A stretch of DNA of 64,000 nucleotides from Didymella arachidicola (lineage: Eukaryota; Ascomycota; Dothideomycetes; Pleosporales; Didymellaceae): assembly GCA_016630955.3 (NCBI GenBank), contig CM049985.1:2914001-2978000 (forward strand), read 5' to 3'. Every line of letters starts with the position of its first letter. Positions within the stretch are counted from its first letter, which is position 1. The notes beneath the pieces are model-generated. The model did no database searches. It saw only the letters and a list, made by a program, of their open reading frames with translations, and was not told where the DNA came from. Below are positions 1 through 10,987 of this stretch, one piece after another. Both the position numbers and the translations under genes were made by a program.

Positions 1-398
1 GCCCTCACGGAGGTGGAAGGTGGCGCCGCAGTATGGTTTCTTGATATGGTACACCTCGATGATGCTACGCTTTGACGCCTGAACACTATTCGTATCCCAA
101 CTGCTTGAAACACAGCCACATAGTTTCGCTTGTCCAGTGCTGTGTGGTGGCGATATACGGGTTCGAGCAGGCAACAGTCTTTGTTATCTTGTCCGGCATT
201 GCGTGATGAGTCACGTCATTCACGTTGCTGTGTTGAGAAGTGGTGTTGAAGGGACGGCAGCGCTAGCGCTAAATATTATCTCGCACACACATTTGCTGCC
301 CCACACGCCACTCCATCTTTGAATCGCTCGAACACGACGACGGCCACGCTCGACGACCGCCGACATCCACGACCCCAAACACACACTACAAAGCAGCC
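1..398. other. Upstream region of eIF3g; no gene seen
   Basis: I see no supportable gene here. The last 100 bases before the eIF3g start are C/A-rich (CACACAC-type), as is common for fungal 5' leaders. Open frames crossing this area have no gene-like features. Confidence 0.5.
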
Positions 399-1344
399 AT
401 GTCTCGCGTAGCAGGGTGCGTACTGCCAGGCCACGCCGCCCTGTGCCTCTACTGACGCAGCCGCAGCCGCACCGACTGGGCCGAAGAGGAAGACGAGAAC
501 GAGGTCGCCCTCCCCCAGCAGACAGTCACCAAGAACAAGGACGGAACCGAGACGATCGTATCGTACCGCATCAACGAGGACGGCAAGAAGGTCAAGACAA
601 CCCGCCGCATCAAGAAGACGGTCATCAAGCAAGTCGTGAACCCGCGCGTCGCCGAGCGCAAGGCATGGGCCAAATTCGGCGCAGAGAAGGGCAAGCCCGC
701 CGGCCCGCAGACCGACACAGTGTCGGTTGCTGAGAACATTGTGTTTCGCCCCACATCGAACTGGAAGGCCTCGACAGACGACAAGGGCGACGAGGACAAG
801 AAGAAGCTCGAGCTCAAGAACGCCAAGATCAAGTGCCGTATCTGCTCCGGCGACCACTTCACGACCAAGTGCCCCTTCCGAGACACCATGGCCCCCGAGG
901 GCGCCGACGCGCCCGCCGACATGCCCGACGATGCGCCTGGCGGCTCCGGCGGTCTGGGCGCAGGGAGCGGTGGATACGTGCCGCCGCACCTGCGCGGCAA
1001 GATGGGCGGCGGCGAGAAGATGGGCGGCAAGTTTGACCGCGACGACAGCGCAACGCTGCGCGTCACCAACGTCAGCGAGATTGCAGAGGAGCAGGATCTG
1101 AGGGATATGTTCAGCAGGTTCGGGCACGTCACAAGGGTTTTCCTCGCCAAGGACAGGGAGACGGGACGGGCGAAGGGTTTCGCATTTATTTCGTACGCGG
1201 ATAGGAGTGATGCTGCCAAGGCGTGCGAGAAGATGGACGGCTGTAAGTTCCCGGTCGCAGATGTTTGTTGTATTGTATGTTAACACGTGCACAGACGGTT
1301 TCGGACATCTTATCCTCCGCGTCGAGTTCGCCAAGAAAGCTTAA
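399..1344 (+). CDS. TIF35: Eukaryotic translation initiation factor 3 subunit G (eIF3g)
   Basis: RNA-binding subunit of the eIF3 complex, which acts in the cytoplasm in scanning and reinitiation on the 40S subunit. Model: exons 399-415, 467-1242 and 1295-1344, giving 280 aa. The first exon encodes MSRVAG and joins to RTDWAEEE, the usual eIF3g start. The N-terminal eIF3g domain covers about residues 8-140 and ends in a zinc-knuckle-like CRICSGDHFTTKC (129-141). A Gly-rich linker with YVPPHLRGK follows. The C-terminal RRM (about 202-279) has RNP2 LRVTNV and RNP1 KGFAFISY. The last 16 codons sit in exon 3, after a 52-nt intron with donor GTAAGT. The 3' end faces the GNAT gene. Length and domain order match the family, so identification is secure. 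Confidence 0.95.
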
Positions 1345-1585
1345 GAGTCTGGATAGCCTGGTGCGTCGTCTTCAGCTGTACCTCGAGGAGTTTTGGGGTA
1401 GTGTCGTTCACAAAATGTTCAAAGAGACGGGTTGGCACAGAGATGCGTTGGCTCAGGACAGTAGGGCGGCATGCAGAGAGTCTAGAGCATGAGCCACTGC
1501 GAACACTGCTGCATGCCATGGTGCCTATTTCGAGCAGGCGACGAAGAGACGATTAGAGAGCAATGCAATTTTCATGATCCCAATA

Positions 1586-2386
1586 CTAAACTTGCAGATC
1601 CCACGCTTGGTTTCCGCCCTCCAACCCAACAACCCTCTCCATAACCAGCCCAACCCTCTCATCCCACCCCCCACCCCTCATCTCCAGCACCGAATCGCCC
1701 ATCAAACACGCGGCAAACGCCTCCCTCGCCGTAACCCCCCCTCGACCCAAAAACCCAAACCCCTCGTACCACCTCCTCAACCACTCCTTGTTCGGGTCCA
1801 TAAAAAGCCGCACCCGCACCCTCTCTATCTGCACCTCTCTATCATCCATAGACATGTGTCGCGACAACGCCGCGGCGGTCGCGAAACACGCCTCCACCAT
1901 TCTGCGCGCGATGCCCTGTCCGCGGTGCGCAGGCAGCGTGTAGACGTCGAACAAGTGCCATTGGGTCTCTGCCGCGGGGTGCACGGGAAGGGGGTTGGAG
2001 TGGGCGGCGGGGGAGGCGTGGTGTGTTTGATGGTCTAGGTGGCGGAGGGCGGCGGTGGCGAGCCAGGGGTGGGTGAGGAGTTGGTGCACTGCCGTGTCTT
2101 CTTCTTCTCCTTCTTCTTCCTCCGATGATGATGATGGTAAGGAGGACGAGGAGGTGCTGGAAGCCGACGCGACACAAACCCACACCGTCACTTCAGGCGA
2201 CAGCAACCGCTTTTCCCACACGGGCAGCGGGAGCCTGGCTTCGCTATCGAGCTGTGCGAGGAAGGAGGAAGGGTCTTTTTCCAGGGCGTGGAGGCGCGAT
2301 TCGCGGGATTTAGCGACGAGGGCTGCGGCGCGGGGGGAGGCGCGGGGGATGCGGAGGATTGTGTAGGGTGGTGGGGGTGTGGGCAT
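1586..2386 (-). CDS. GNAT-family N-acetyltransferase
   Basis: Single-exon protein of 266 aa starting MPTPPPPYTI. The acetyl-CoA-binding signature of GNAT motif A is visible as HRGQGIARRM (about 154-163), preceded by the strand WHLFDVYTLP. A later strand-helix unit (RVRLFMDPNKEWLRRWYEGFGF) matches motif B with its usual Y-GF. A Ser/Glu low-complexity insert (about 79-97) is encoded by a TTCTTC-type repeat near 2098-2130 and probably forms a disordered loop. The substrate cannot be read from sequence; fungal relatives are mostly uncharacterised small-molecule or peptide acetyltransferases. It converges on eIF3g. Confidence 0.8.
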   Translation of the reverse strand: MPTPPPPYTILRIPRASPRAAALVAKSRESRLHALEKDPSSFLAQLDSEARLPLPVWEKRLLSPEVTVWVCVASASSTSSSSLPSSSSEEEEGEEEDTAVHQLLTHPWLATAALRHLDHQTHHASPAAHSNPLPVHPAAETQWHLFDVYTLPAHRGQGIARRMVEACFATAAALSRHMSMDDREVQIERVRVRLFMDPNKEWLRRWYEGFGFLGRGGVTAREAFAACLMGDSVLEMRGGGWDERVGLVMERVVGLEGGNQAWDLQV

Positions 2387-2738
2387 TGTGCTGGGGCGTA
2401 GGATGGGTCGGCGGGGGTGGTGTTGTGGGTGGCTTTATAGGGTGCATGTTGGATGGCCAAGGCTAGGCACCGGAGGAGGCGATGGTGCGATTGCGGCGTC
2501 GGAGCTGATCGGTCTTCGGAGTTGGGTCGAGGTAAGAGATGGGGTGGAGGGAGGCTGGGAAGATGGGAGTGAGTGGTGCGAGTTGGATACGTGTGAGGGA
2601 GTTGTGAGTGGAGGCGTTAGTCAAGAGCGATCGAATGCCGGCTGGGAGCCTGCGAGGGTGAGGGGTGTGTGAAGATGATGGTGGCGGAGTTTTATATCAG
2701 TGCCTACAACAGCGCCCAATCTATTCAACTCAATCCAT
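2387..2738. other. Intergenic; no gene seen
   Basis: This stretch lies between the 5' end of the GNAT gene and the 3' end of the HAUS6-like gene, both on the minus strand. It is G-rich on the plus strand. I see no coding signal. Confidence 0.5.
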
Positions 2739-5123
2739 TCACCATCGACCTCGGACAGGACGCTTGCTCGGACTCGCATCCAGCGCTTGCGTAAACCCAT
2801 CGTCGTCGTCATCGCTTCTATCCACATCCCCCAGATCAATCCCCGTGATGTCCTCGTCGTACACATCCCCCTCCCCTTCGTACTTTACGTACTTCTCCGG
2901 GCTGAAGATGGGGCTCGTAGCAATCCGCGGCCTGCTCTTGAAGACGCGGTCGTAGTCGACGTCAGCAGCGGACAGGAGGTCTTCGCGGGGCGTGCGCGTG
3001 CCGGTTCCGGCGTCGTCTTCGTCGAGGACGCCCGGCGGTGCATTGCGGGGCGTGTCGGGCTGGTTGGGGGGAAGGCTACGCTGCGTATTTTGTTTGTCTG
3101 CCGTTTTGACAGAGGCGTGGCGCCGTGGACGGGCAGACATGGCAGCTATGCTCTGCCTGGTGCGTTCGAGCAGACTCGCCGACCTGTGGAGTCCAGGGCC
3201 GGCATCGACGTGTTCATCGGTAGGCGGCGCTATGGGGAGATGTGGCGATTCTTGGACAGGCTCGAAGCTCGGCGTGCGGCTTAGTGTCATGCGTGTGCGG
3301 TCGACCAGGCTCATGGACATGCGGGGCTGGTGTTTCTTGACTGGGCTCGGAGTCGCGTTGCCGATTGCGTCGATGATCTGGTCGGCGAGGGCTTCTTGGT
3401 TCAAGGCTGGGATGTCGAGACTGGGGATGGAGCGGGAGATTGGAGGGGGCGATTCGTTGGGCGAGAGCTCTGAAGATGGCTGGGACTGTGTCGAGTCTGA
3501 GGAGGGGAGGGGCGAGGAAGATGTTGCGCGGAGGTGGGGAACAGATCCGTCGCCGGAGTGCAGAGTAGAAGATTGTGCGGCTGGTGACGAGGATGCGGCG
3601 ATGCGCAGACTCGATAGATGGCCCACCAGAGCGGCATCCGAGTCGGTGCGTGTGGGTTTCGCTGCCGGGCGGCGCACGGCTGAAGTGGCGGCAGACAGCC
3701 CTTCGAACAGCGCTTTCTGCTCTCTCACGAGCGTCTTTGGCTCGCGGACAAGCGTCTTTGGTTCCATGTGCCACGGTGGGCTCGGCGGTGGCTTGACGGC
3801 GGGTTTGGCGTGCGATGGTCCCCTCGTCCGGATGGGAGAGCGAGGCGCGCTGCTGGACGATCTGCGCCGTCGTCGGAGTGAGGCCAGCGCAGGCTGTGGC
3901 TTGGACTGTAAGACGCGCGACAACTCGGCGTCCATGTCGGACAAGATGTCTCGGTAGCTCGACGGTAGCGGCGGGCGCTGCACAGCACGATGCTCCCTGT
4001 CCTTGGCCGAGGGCAGCTGGTGCTGCGAGTGAGTGTCGAACGTGAGGTTGTTCGCACGCGCCGGCGGCTTCCCGTCCTCTGGCACATCTCTGGCGGTGTG
4101 TCGGCGCAGGTCCTCGTGAAAGGCCTTCCACTTTTGCAGGCGAGTCTGCTGTTCGTGGAGGCGCGACTGCAGGTCTTCCAGCAGGCCAGGCTCGGGGGCG
4201 GCGTCTTCCAGCCTCCTCCCCCGCTCGACCATGTGCCAGACCGTGTCAAAGCGGCTGCTGAGGAAGGCGTCTCCAGGCTGGACGTGGTCGCCGTGCAGCA
4301 TGACGCTGAGCCACTTCTGGTCGCCAATCCAGTTGCTGGCGAGCTGCCGTTTGAGGGCGTCGGCGTCTCTCTGCGGCACACGAGGTTGCTTCGCGCGGGG
4401 CGTGTCCAGACATTTGCGTGTGCGTTTGTTGATGTCGTGTGCCTTGGCGTCGAGGGTGGCGGCGAAGAGGGCGAACTGGCGGCGTTTCTGCTCCTTGCGG
4501 CGCAGCACGTGGACGAGGGCGGCCTTGTGCGCCACAGCCAGCGGCAGCAGAGAGCACTGCTCGGCGCTGGACAGGGTCGCAGCCGTGGCCAGCCTCGAGG
4601 CGACGGCAGCGCCCCTATGGATATCGCCGCGGGCGGCCAGGACCTTCCTCAGGACGGCGGCGGAGAAGAGGGCCAGCAGCTCGAAGAAGCGGTCGCCCTT
4701 GCACTCGTCCAGCATGGTCTTGCGCAGGACCGACTCGCGGCCCAGGACGCCCGTCTTCTTGAGGTCGCTGAGGCATCGGAACAGGGCGGCGCGCAGGTTC
4801 AGCGACTGCAGCGGCTCGAGGGGCGGGAAGAAGGGGCGCAGCTTCGCGGCCGTCTCGGCGGGGTCCCAGAGCTCGAACAGGCGGAAGAGCGCCCACTCGG
4901 TGCCGCTGATGCGCTGCCGCTGGTCGGCGCTGCGGGCGCTGAAGGTGTGGGCGGAGATGGCGGGCCAGTCGTCGCGGCGGTCGAGGTCCAGCAGGCGCAG
5001 GTTGGTCGCGAAGAGGCGCACGTCCGAGGCCGGCAGCGGGTTGGGGGTTGGGGCTGGGGTTGGGGCTGGGGTTGGGTTGGGGTTCTTGGTGCGCGCGGCC
5101 GTCTGCGAGGTGGGACGCGACAT
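2739..5123 (-). CDS. Augmin complex subunit 6-like protein (HAUS6 N-terminal domain)
   Basis: Single-exon protein of 794 aa. The HAUS6_N domain spans about residues 33-260. Its hallmark stretches are RLFATNLRLLDLD, EWALFRLFELWDP, PFFPPLEPLQSLNLRAALFR and LRKTMLDECKGDRF. In the family, HAUS6 belongs to augmin, which recruits gamma-tubulin to existing microtubules to branch the spindle. The C-terminal two thirds are low-complexity, Ser/Pro/Arg-rich and probably disordered, as in other fungal members. Residues 16-31 are a Pro-Thr-Ala repeat (PTPAPTPAPTP) encoded by a G-run array on the plus strand. It is divergent from the HD-domain gene, with 241 bp between starts. Augmin is lost from budding yeasts, which fits a filamentous fungus. 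Confidence 0.85.
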   Translation of the reverse strand: MSRPTSQTAARTKNPNPTPAPTPAPTPNPLPASDVRLFATNLRLLDLDRRDDWPAISAHTFSARSADQRQRISGTEWALFRLFELWDPAETAAKLRPFFPPLEPLQSLNLRAALFRCLSDLKKTGVLGRESVLRKTMLDECKGDRFFELLALFSAAVLRKVLAARGDIHRGAAVASRLATAATLSSAEQCSLLPLAVAHKAALVHVLRRKEQKRRQFALFAATLDAKAHDINKRTRKCLDTPRAKQPRVPQRDADALKRQLASNWIGDQKWLSVMLHGDHVQPGDAFLSSRFDTVWHMVERGRRLEDAAPEPGLLEDLQSRLHEQQTRLQKWKAFHEDLRRHTARDVPEDGKPPARANNLTFDTHSQHQLPSAKDREHRAVQRPPLPSSYRDILSDMDAELSRVLQSKPQPALASLRRRRRSSSSAPRSPIRTRGPSHAKPAVKPPPSPPWHMEPKTLVREPKTLVREQKALFEGLSAATSAVRRPAAKPTRTDSDAALVGHLSSLRIAASSSPAAQSSTLHSGDGSVPHLRATSSSPLPSSDSTQSQPSSELSPNESPPPISRSIPSLDIPALNQEALADQIIDAIGNATPSPVKKHQPRMSMSLVDRTRMTLSRTPSFEPVQESPHLPIAPPTDEHVDAGPGLHRSASLLERTRQSIAAMSARPRRHASVKTADKQNTQRSLPPNQPDTPRNAPPGVLDEDDAGTGTRTPREDLLSAADVDYDRVFKSRPRIATSPIFSPEKYVKYEGEGDVYDEDITGIDLGDVDRSDDDDDGFTQALDASPSKRPVRGRW
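5032..5087 (+). repeat. G-run array (GGGGTT/GGGGCT) inside the HAUS6-like gene
   Basis: About eight runs of three to five G separated by TT or CT lie on the plus strand and encode the Pro-Thr-Ala repeat of the minus-strand gene. Spacing of two bases between runs would allow four-stranded G structures on the strand that is template for HAUS6 transcription. Confidence 0.7.
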
Positions 5124-5364
5124 TGTCTAGGAGAGGGGAGGCATGTCCGGGCGGGTTGGAGAGCGCAGTCCCGGGTTGGCGTGGTGGTGCCGCACACAGC
5201 ACACAGCATAATAAACAAGGGTCCATGCGCCCAAACACGCTCGGTAGCAACCGCGGGCAAGCGAACGCGCCGCCGTCATATCCACTTCTCTCTGCAGACG
5301 CGCCTCACCTGCGCCTCGCCATCTCCTACGTCGCCTACGTCTCCTACACCCCCACACACCCGCA

Positions 5365-6174
5365 ATGCCCGCCGACGAGAGCACGCAGCCCAACGGCGTC
5401 GCCGCGCAGAGCGGCCCCTGGACAGTGCAGAGTGGTATGTCGCCATGAACCTGCGTATGCAGCCCGCTTCTGCTTGTGCCTGTGCCCGCGTCTCGCCCCG
5501 CCCTGACTCTGGCCGCAGTCCTCCAAGACATCCCCCACGGCTACGCCGAGTCCACCGCCTCGCCCGTCCCCTTCTTCCACCTCCTCGAGCGCCTCAAGAC
5601 CACCAAGCGCGCCGGCTGGCGCCGCTTCGGCGTCGACCCCTGCGAGAGCATCGCCGACCACATGTACCGCATGAGCATCCTGACCATGCTGGCCCCGGCC
5701 TCCGTCTCCGCCAACCTCGACATCCTGCGCTGCACCCGCATGGCCCTGATCCACGACATGGCCGAGTCGCTCGTCGGCGACATCACCCCCGTCGACCCCG
5801 TTACCAAGGAAGAAAAGAGCCGCCGCGAATCGGTTACTATGGACTACATCTGCACCAACCTGCTCGGCAAGTTCAACGGCGGGCTCAACGGCGCCGACAT
5901 CCGCGCCATATGGCAGGAGTACGAGGACAGCGAGACCCCGGAGAGTCTGTTTGTGCACGACATCGACAAGGTCGAGCTGCTGCTGCAGATGCTCGAGTAC
6001 GAGCGCAGCACCGCCTGCGCCACCGATCTGGGTGAGTTCACCTGGGTCGCCCAGAAGATTGCGAGTCCAGAGGTGAAGACGTGGGCGGAGGCCGTTTTCA
6101 GGGAGAGGCAGGCCCTGTGGAGGGACGCGGGCAAGACGTGCAGCTGGCGCGCCGACACCGAGCCCAAGGCGTAG
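5365..6174 (+). CDS. HD-domain 5'-deoxynucleotidase, HDDC2/YfbR family
   Basis: Predicted metal-dependent phosphohydrolase that removes phosphate from deoxynucleoside monophosphates. Exons 5365-5434 and 5519-6174 give 241 aa; the 84-nt intron has donor GTATGT and acceptor GCAG. The metal ligands of the HD fold are visible: H71 in ADHMYR, H102-D103 in LIHDMAE, and an aspartate in the VHDIDKVE motif (170-176). DITPVDPVTKEEK is also typical of the family. Two copies of this family occur in budding yeast. Length and motif spacing match, so the family call is firm; exact substrate preference is inferred from the family. Confidence 0.9.
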
Positions 6175-7620
6175 CTCACAGGGACGAACTAGACACAGCC
6201 AGCGAGCATAACGAAGCATGAGCGTATAGACCTACCTAGACCCAAATACCATCCAACACTCACCACCACACACTCGAGCCCATTGAAGCATGAGCGCATA
6301 TATTTAATTTCCCACTTGCCACCACACTCTCCCAGCCACAATCTTCCTAATCCTCCCCACAGCCCCAAAATCACACACATCTTAAAAAAAGAAATTACCA
6401 CCGTATGCCCTTCCATTCCCCAAACACCTCTAGTAGCAATACCCTTTCTTATACAACCCCCCTTCTACCGCCTCGTCGTCGTCGACGACATCCTCGGTGC
6501 GGCTCCCACGGAGCGCCGCCCAGGATCGCCCTGCGCGCAGGGTCAAACACTGGTACCGATGCCCTAGTGCCCGCCGCTGCAACCCACCTAATCGTGACGT
6601 GTGAGTCTGCGGCTGTAGGCTTTGCATTGGAAGCTGGGTTAAGGAGCGGTGGGGGGGAGTGGTCATGGGACTGGGTGTGCGAGGTGATGTGAATTGCGTT
6701 TGGAAGTGGCGCTATTAGAGAGTACCTGCTCTCTCATGACAAGACAGAAACCAGATGTAAGCCTGAGACTTGGCGCGCATCAACACCACGAATATTATGA
6801 ACAAATATACTTCCCACGCACGTGATCTCACACAAGGCAAAGCAACAAAGTTTTAGCACGTTGCAGCTTGAAATTTGGTCCAGAATAGGCCCCTACAGCT
6901 TACTTTACTATGGTGATGCCTTGGTGTTGATGGTTGCCACGCTCGGGCTTGCATCTGGTTTCTGCCTTGTCATGAGAGGCTCCTTCCTCCTCACTGCTCA
7001 GTGTCTGCGCACGTCTCACGCTTGGCATCGCCAGCCAGATCCTGTGCGACGTAGCATCGACCGCCCAGTTGGGACGCTATTTCTCCGACGCAGACGCAGT
7101 CGCAGTCTCGATCCGACACAATGGGCGGTGAAGCAGCCGTCATTCGGCCCGCACCGCAGCCTCCTTTCTGGAACCGTGCCGCGAGCTGCGACCGCACGTC
7201 GTACCAAGTTCGACACGCCCGCTGCAAATCACGTCCAGCGTGTGCCGTTTGGAATGTCATCCAAGTACATCGTCTGGTCGCTGTGTCTTGCGCTCTGGAC
7301 CTGTTATCCAAGGGTTCGGTTCCATCTGCGCAGACTAATCGTATCGACGTGCTCGCAGAGGGCCGTTTGCTTAGAATAGATCCCCATGCTGACGGATCTA
7401 CGTTGTTTCTCGGGAGGAAATGCCAGAGCGACAGCGCGAAGCAGACTCGAATGACGTAGTTTGACGATACGGAAGGGCGGGTGAAATGAATGAGACTAGC
7501 CACGTATGTCAGTAACACGTTTGCGTGGGTTGCTGCTGCTCTGGCCTTAGTCGTACCCTTGCCTCTCAGAAGCGACAGGCGTGAGACGCTCTCCGATCCT
7601 GCAAGACCGTACACTTTCTC
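6175..7620. other. Gene-free stretch downstream of the HD-domain gene
   Basis: The first few hundred bases are A/C-rich and likely the 3' UTR of the HD-domain gene. Open frames on both strands at 6822-7614 look compositionally random (many R, C, S) and have no domain signature. Confidence 0.4.
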
Positions 7621-8637
7621 CTACCCCATTTTGCTATTCCGTTGTATCACTCCGACCGCACTGCGTATGCGCCCCGCGACTGCAAGAGTAGATGCGTCCA
7701 ATTGACTGAGGTGGTCATGCCTTGCAGACTCGGTCTCGAGGCGCGGAGGAGCTGGTAGGCTGCACACAGGAGCGAGCTCGCATCGGCGGCTGTGTCCAGT
7801 GAGGTGATACCTCATCCAGCCGTGGCCTTGCTGCTGATCAAGAAGTGCCTGTAGTGTCTGCAAAGCCTCGGGCTCGAACAGGCTGCTCGCAGTGAGCCAT
7901 CGCTGGCTCAATAGATCCTACGGCTCAACCTCGCCTGACCGCTGCATCAGTCCACTATGTTACGTCCCGCACCGACTTTCCATTCGCCTGTAAACCCTCC
8001 ATCTTGTCCGAATATAGTGTGTCGATCGGCTTACACAAACCCAAGGCATCGATGCCCATGTACTGAACATGACGTTCGATCGAGATCTGGTTCGTACAGT
8101 GGCCGCAGCACGCTGTGAGGTCTGCGAGGTCCTGAATGTACTGTAACCCCAAAACGTTATGGAGGCTTGAGCGGAGGCGGTCGTACGGCAAATGTGTAGC
8201 ACCTTCGACTAGAGACAGGTAGTCAGGACTCTTCATGTTTGTTGGCTATGGAAGCAGGCGTCGATCAATTCGGACAGATTTGACCAGGGGTTTGGTTGCA
8301 GTTGCCGTTGGGGTGGCTTGGACGGGCTGTCATCGAAGACAGTCGCAGTGAGCCTGCTATGGGCTGTCCGGCGCTTGAGTGTACAGGAAGTGTTGTTGAC
8401 AAGGCGTATTGAGTGTGTAGATGGGCTTGCTGCGTGAGAGATCGAGTGAAGGACACAAATAAGAATTTGTCGTACTCGGCCGTAATTGAGCCGTCCTAAT
8501 AGAGTCAAGAAGGCGTCGTAGTCTTTGAGAGCTTTGTGAGCGAAATGTCTCCCATGTACATCTTGTTGAGACTGCCAATATGTCACTGTATACGCGAGAT
8601 GTCCTTTGAGCTCGTCAAAAGTTAGAAATGGTAGCAT
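7621..8637 (-). pseudogene. Possible decayed or unresolved protein-coding locus
   Basis: Three consecutive minus-strand frames look protein-like: 8233-8637 (ATG start, begins MLPFLTFDELKGHLAYTV), 7955-8236 (contains LQYIQDLADLTACCGHC) and 7621-7911 (contains EPEALQTLQALLDQQQ). The frames are offset, and I could not find introns with good donor and acceptor signals that join them. Either this is an intron-containing gene I failed to model or a relic with frameshifts. No family is recognised. Confidence is low because such frames also arise by chance. Confidence 0.25.
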
Positions 8638-10987
8638 TGAAGCAGCAATTTTCGGGCGGGGGCGGTCAGCAGGAAATCAAGGACTGCCGAAACTGGCTCG
8701 GTAGATCCTCGTGAGCGTGGGCAGCCTGGCAACGCTCTTGCATCATCGCCGTAAGATCTTAGAGTCAATCTAGGACAACCTAATCAATTATGTTGGATAT
8801 CAATGCAGCGTAGTGCTTCATCAAGCATGATGGAGGCCCATTTGAGCATGGTGCTATTGTACGCAGAGGCAAGCACCTCTCAGTGTTGCAAGGCACATGC
8901 AGCTCATTGCTTCCGCGGCTCAGTGGTGTTGGCTGTTACCGGCTGTGATCTTTCCAGACAAGTGACATCTGCGGCACTTTAGCCTGAGTGCATTCGAGGC
9001 TTCTTCTTGATGGCGCCTGTAGACTAGAGTCTGTTGTCAAAAAGCATCTCACGACCCTATGCAGGTTCACGGCTGTGGGGGCGAGCTATTTCGTCTCGCC
9101 AAAGGCCCCCCCGCGTTCCACAGGCCTGAAGGATGAAAACCTCTTGACCACTGACAATATTGTACCGCTATGAGCTCTCCGAATGTGACTCTTAAAATGG
9201 GTTGTGTTCGCAGCAGCCGCTCGTAATTTACCTGAATGATGCTTGTTGCCAGTTTGTACCGGGTTCAAGCTGTTTTTCATCGTACCCGCTCTAGGAGTTC
9301 TTTTCCCCTTCATGAGGATTGCGAAAATGTTGATCTCTAAACAAACAGTGTCGAAAATTGCAGCCTCTCGATTCGCAAGGTGCAAGTAAGGAGTTCGCAG
9401 CTTCCGCTGGACTTCTCCAAAGGCGACCCTCCTTCAGCAGTTCTGATCCACATTGCGGTCATGCGCCCTCCACACTCGGTTTCAGTGCACATCTCGAAGC
9501 CTACTGCTCCCATACAATACCTCCAGCCAAAAACAGTGTGGAGCATGTCACTAAGGAGCTTCTAGTGGAGCGGAGCAGGTCTTGTAGAAGCCGAAGCTGC
9601 CACCCAACATCCTGGAGAAGACTTCGACCTTCCGTAGTACTAGCGCCGTGTCAGCATATAAGGCCTTAGATGTCTTTCCGCTCTAGAATGTAGCGTCGGT
9701 AGCTTATCTTATTCCCCGTAGCAGCGAAGTCCGATCTCGACGGTTTTATTGGAACCACCAAAATGTCCCGCGACACTCCCGAGCGACAAGCGTCCCCTTT
9801 GTGACGTTCGGAAAAGCTCCAGGCTGGAGCTTGACAAGCATTCCCTGTTGCACTGCCCAGCCACGAGTACTGTGGTTGCATCTCCAAGAAATTTCTGACT
9901 CGAATATCAGTGACGATCATTGTAGTGTAGTCGGCTGTCTCGTGGACGCCTGATGACTGATGTTGCTACCAGCATCGATCCACCTCTGTAGCGTGATGAA
10001 CCATGACAGAACTGCCATCATACCAGCTCGATAGTCTTACAGATCTGTGTCATTCGCCTTTGTCATCGTAAGTGAAGAGTAATGCGGTGATCTTGTTGTG
10101 GCAATTGCCGAAACCTATCTGGATTGCTTCGCCAAAGTACACAAGGGACGACTTGCAGTAAGGGTACCCCTCATTACGGCAACAAGGACGACTGTGTGGG
10201 CTGTGGTGGAGGCCGATTGGAAGGACGAAATTGGAGTGGAGCAACACCGAAGTACTAATTTGCATGCAGGTTGCGAGATTCTCATGGACATAGGCGTGAT
10301 TTGCGGTGGAACTTGATATAGGGCCGATGTTTCGAAATGCAGTAATGTATTCAAAGGCACCCAAGCACCTGACAGTCTTCTGACAATTAGTGCCAACTGT
10401 GGGTATGGTTGGCCGCTGGGATGAGGCTACCGATGGACTCAAACCGCGCCACTGCACGAGCTGCAGCAGTTTCGGTGCATGTAGTCTTGTCTGGTGTATA
10501 CATCCTGGCCTAGCGAAAGGCGGTACATTCGAGGCGCCTAGGGCGCGGCCAGTAGATGTGCGGGAGGATAGAGGCACTATCGAGTGGTCAATGACACGGT
10601 GACGCGGTCATCGCTTGCGCCTGCGAGAGAGATCAAACAGAAAATGGAAAGTATGTAATCAACCTTGTGAGAAATGCTAAGAGGAAAGAGCTTTGTTCCA
10701 CGGTACACCAGACAGCGCTAGCCCCTAGTCAGGGTCTACCTGCTTCCCCTTTTGGAGTAACAGCCTTTTCACCAGGTGAAAGCGAGATGACGCCGATCAT
10801 ACTTTATATCCCATTATTGATGCATGCCTAACTCCAACGCAATGAGTTTATTGAAGAAAAGGCAACAAAACCGTGAAGCCACAAGGAATTTCTACATCAG
10901 CATCCTCCTCTATCGACACTTCCAAGCCCGCCTCTTCTATGAATCCTCCCGGCGCTCGAAAGGCTTATCCAATGTCAGAATCAGAGC
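8638..10987. other. Gene-poor tract
   Basis: I found no supportable gene, RNA gene or repeat here. Open frames (for example 10050-10577 minus) have no recognisable domain and shadow-like composition. Confidence 0.4.

Noticed and set aside
276..1334. 352-codon open frame antisense to eIF3g
   Set aside because: Complementary shadow of a GC-rich coding exon; Leu/Val/Ala/Gly-rich without motifs.
3990..6035. 681-codon open frame on the plus strand, antisense to the HAUS6-like gene and running into the HD-domain gene
   Set aside because: It begins at a non-ATG codon and has the composition of a GC-rich antisense shadow (V/G/Q/R-rich). Both overlapped genes have clear domains in their own frames.
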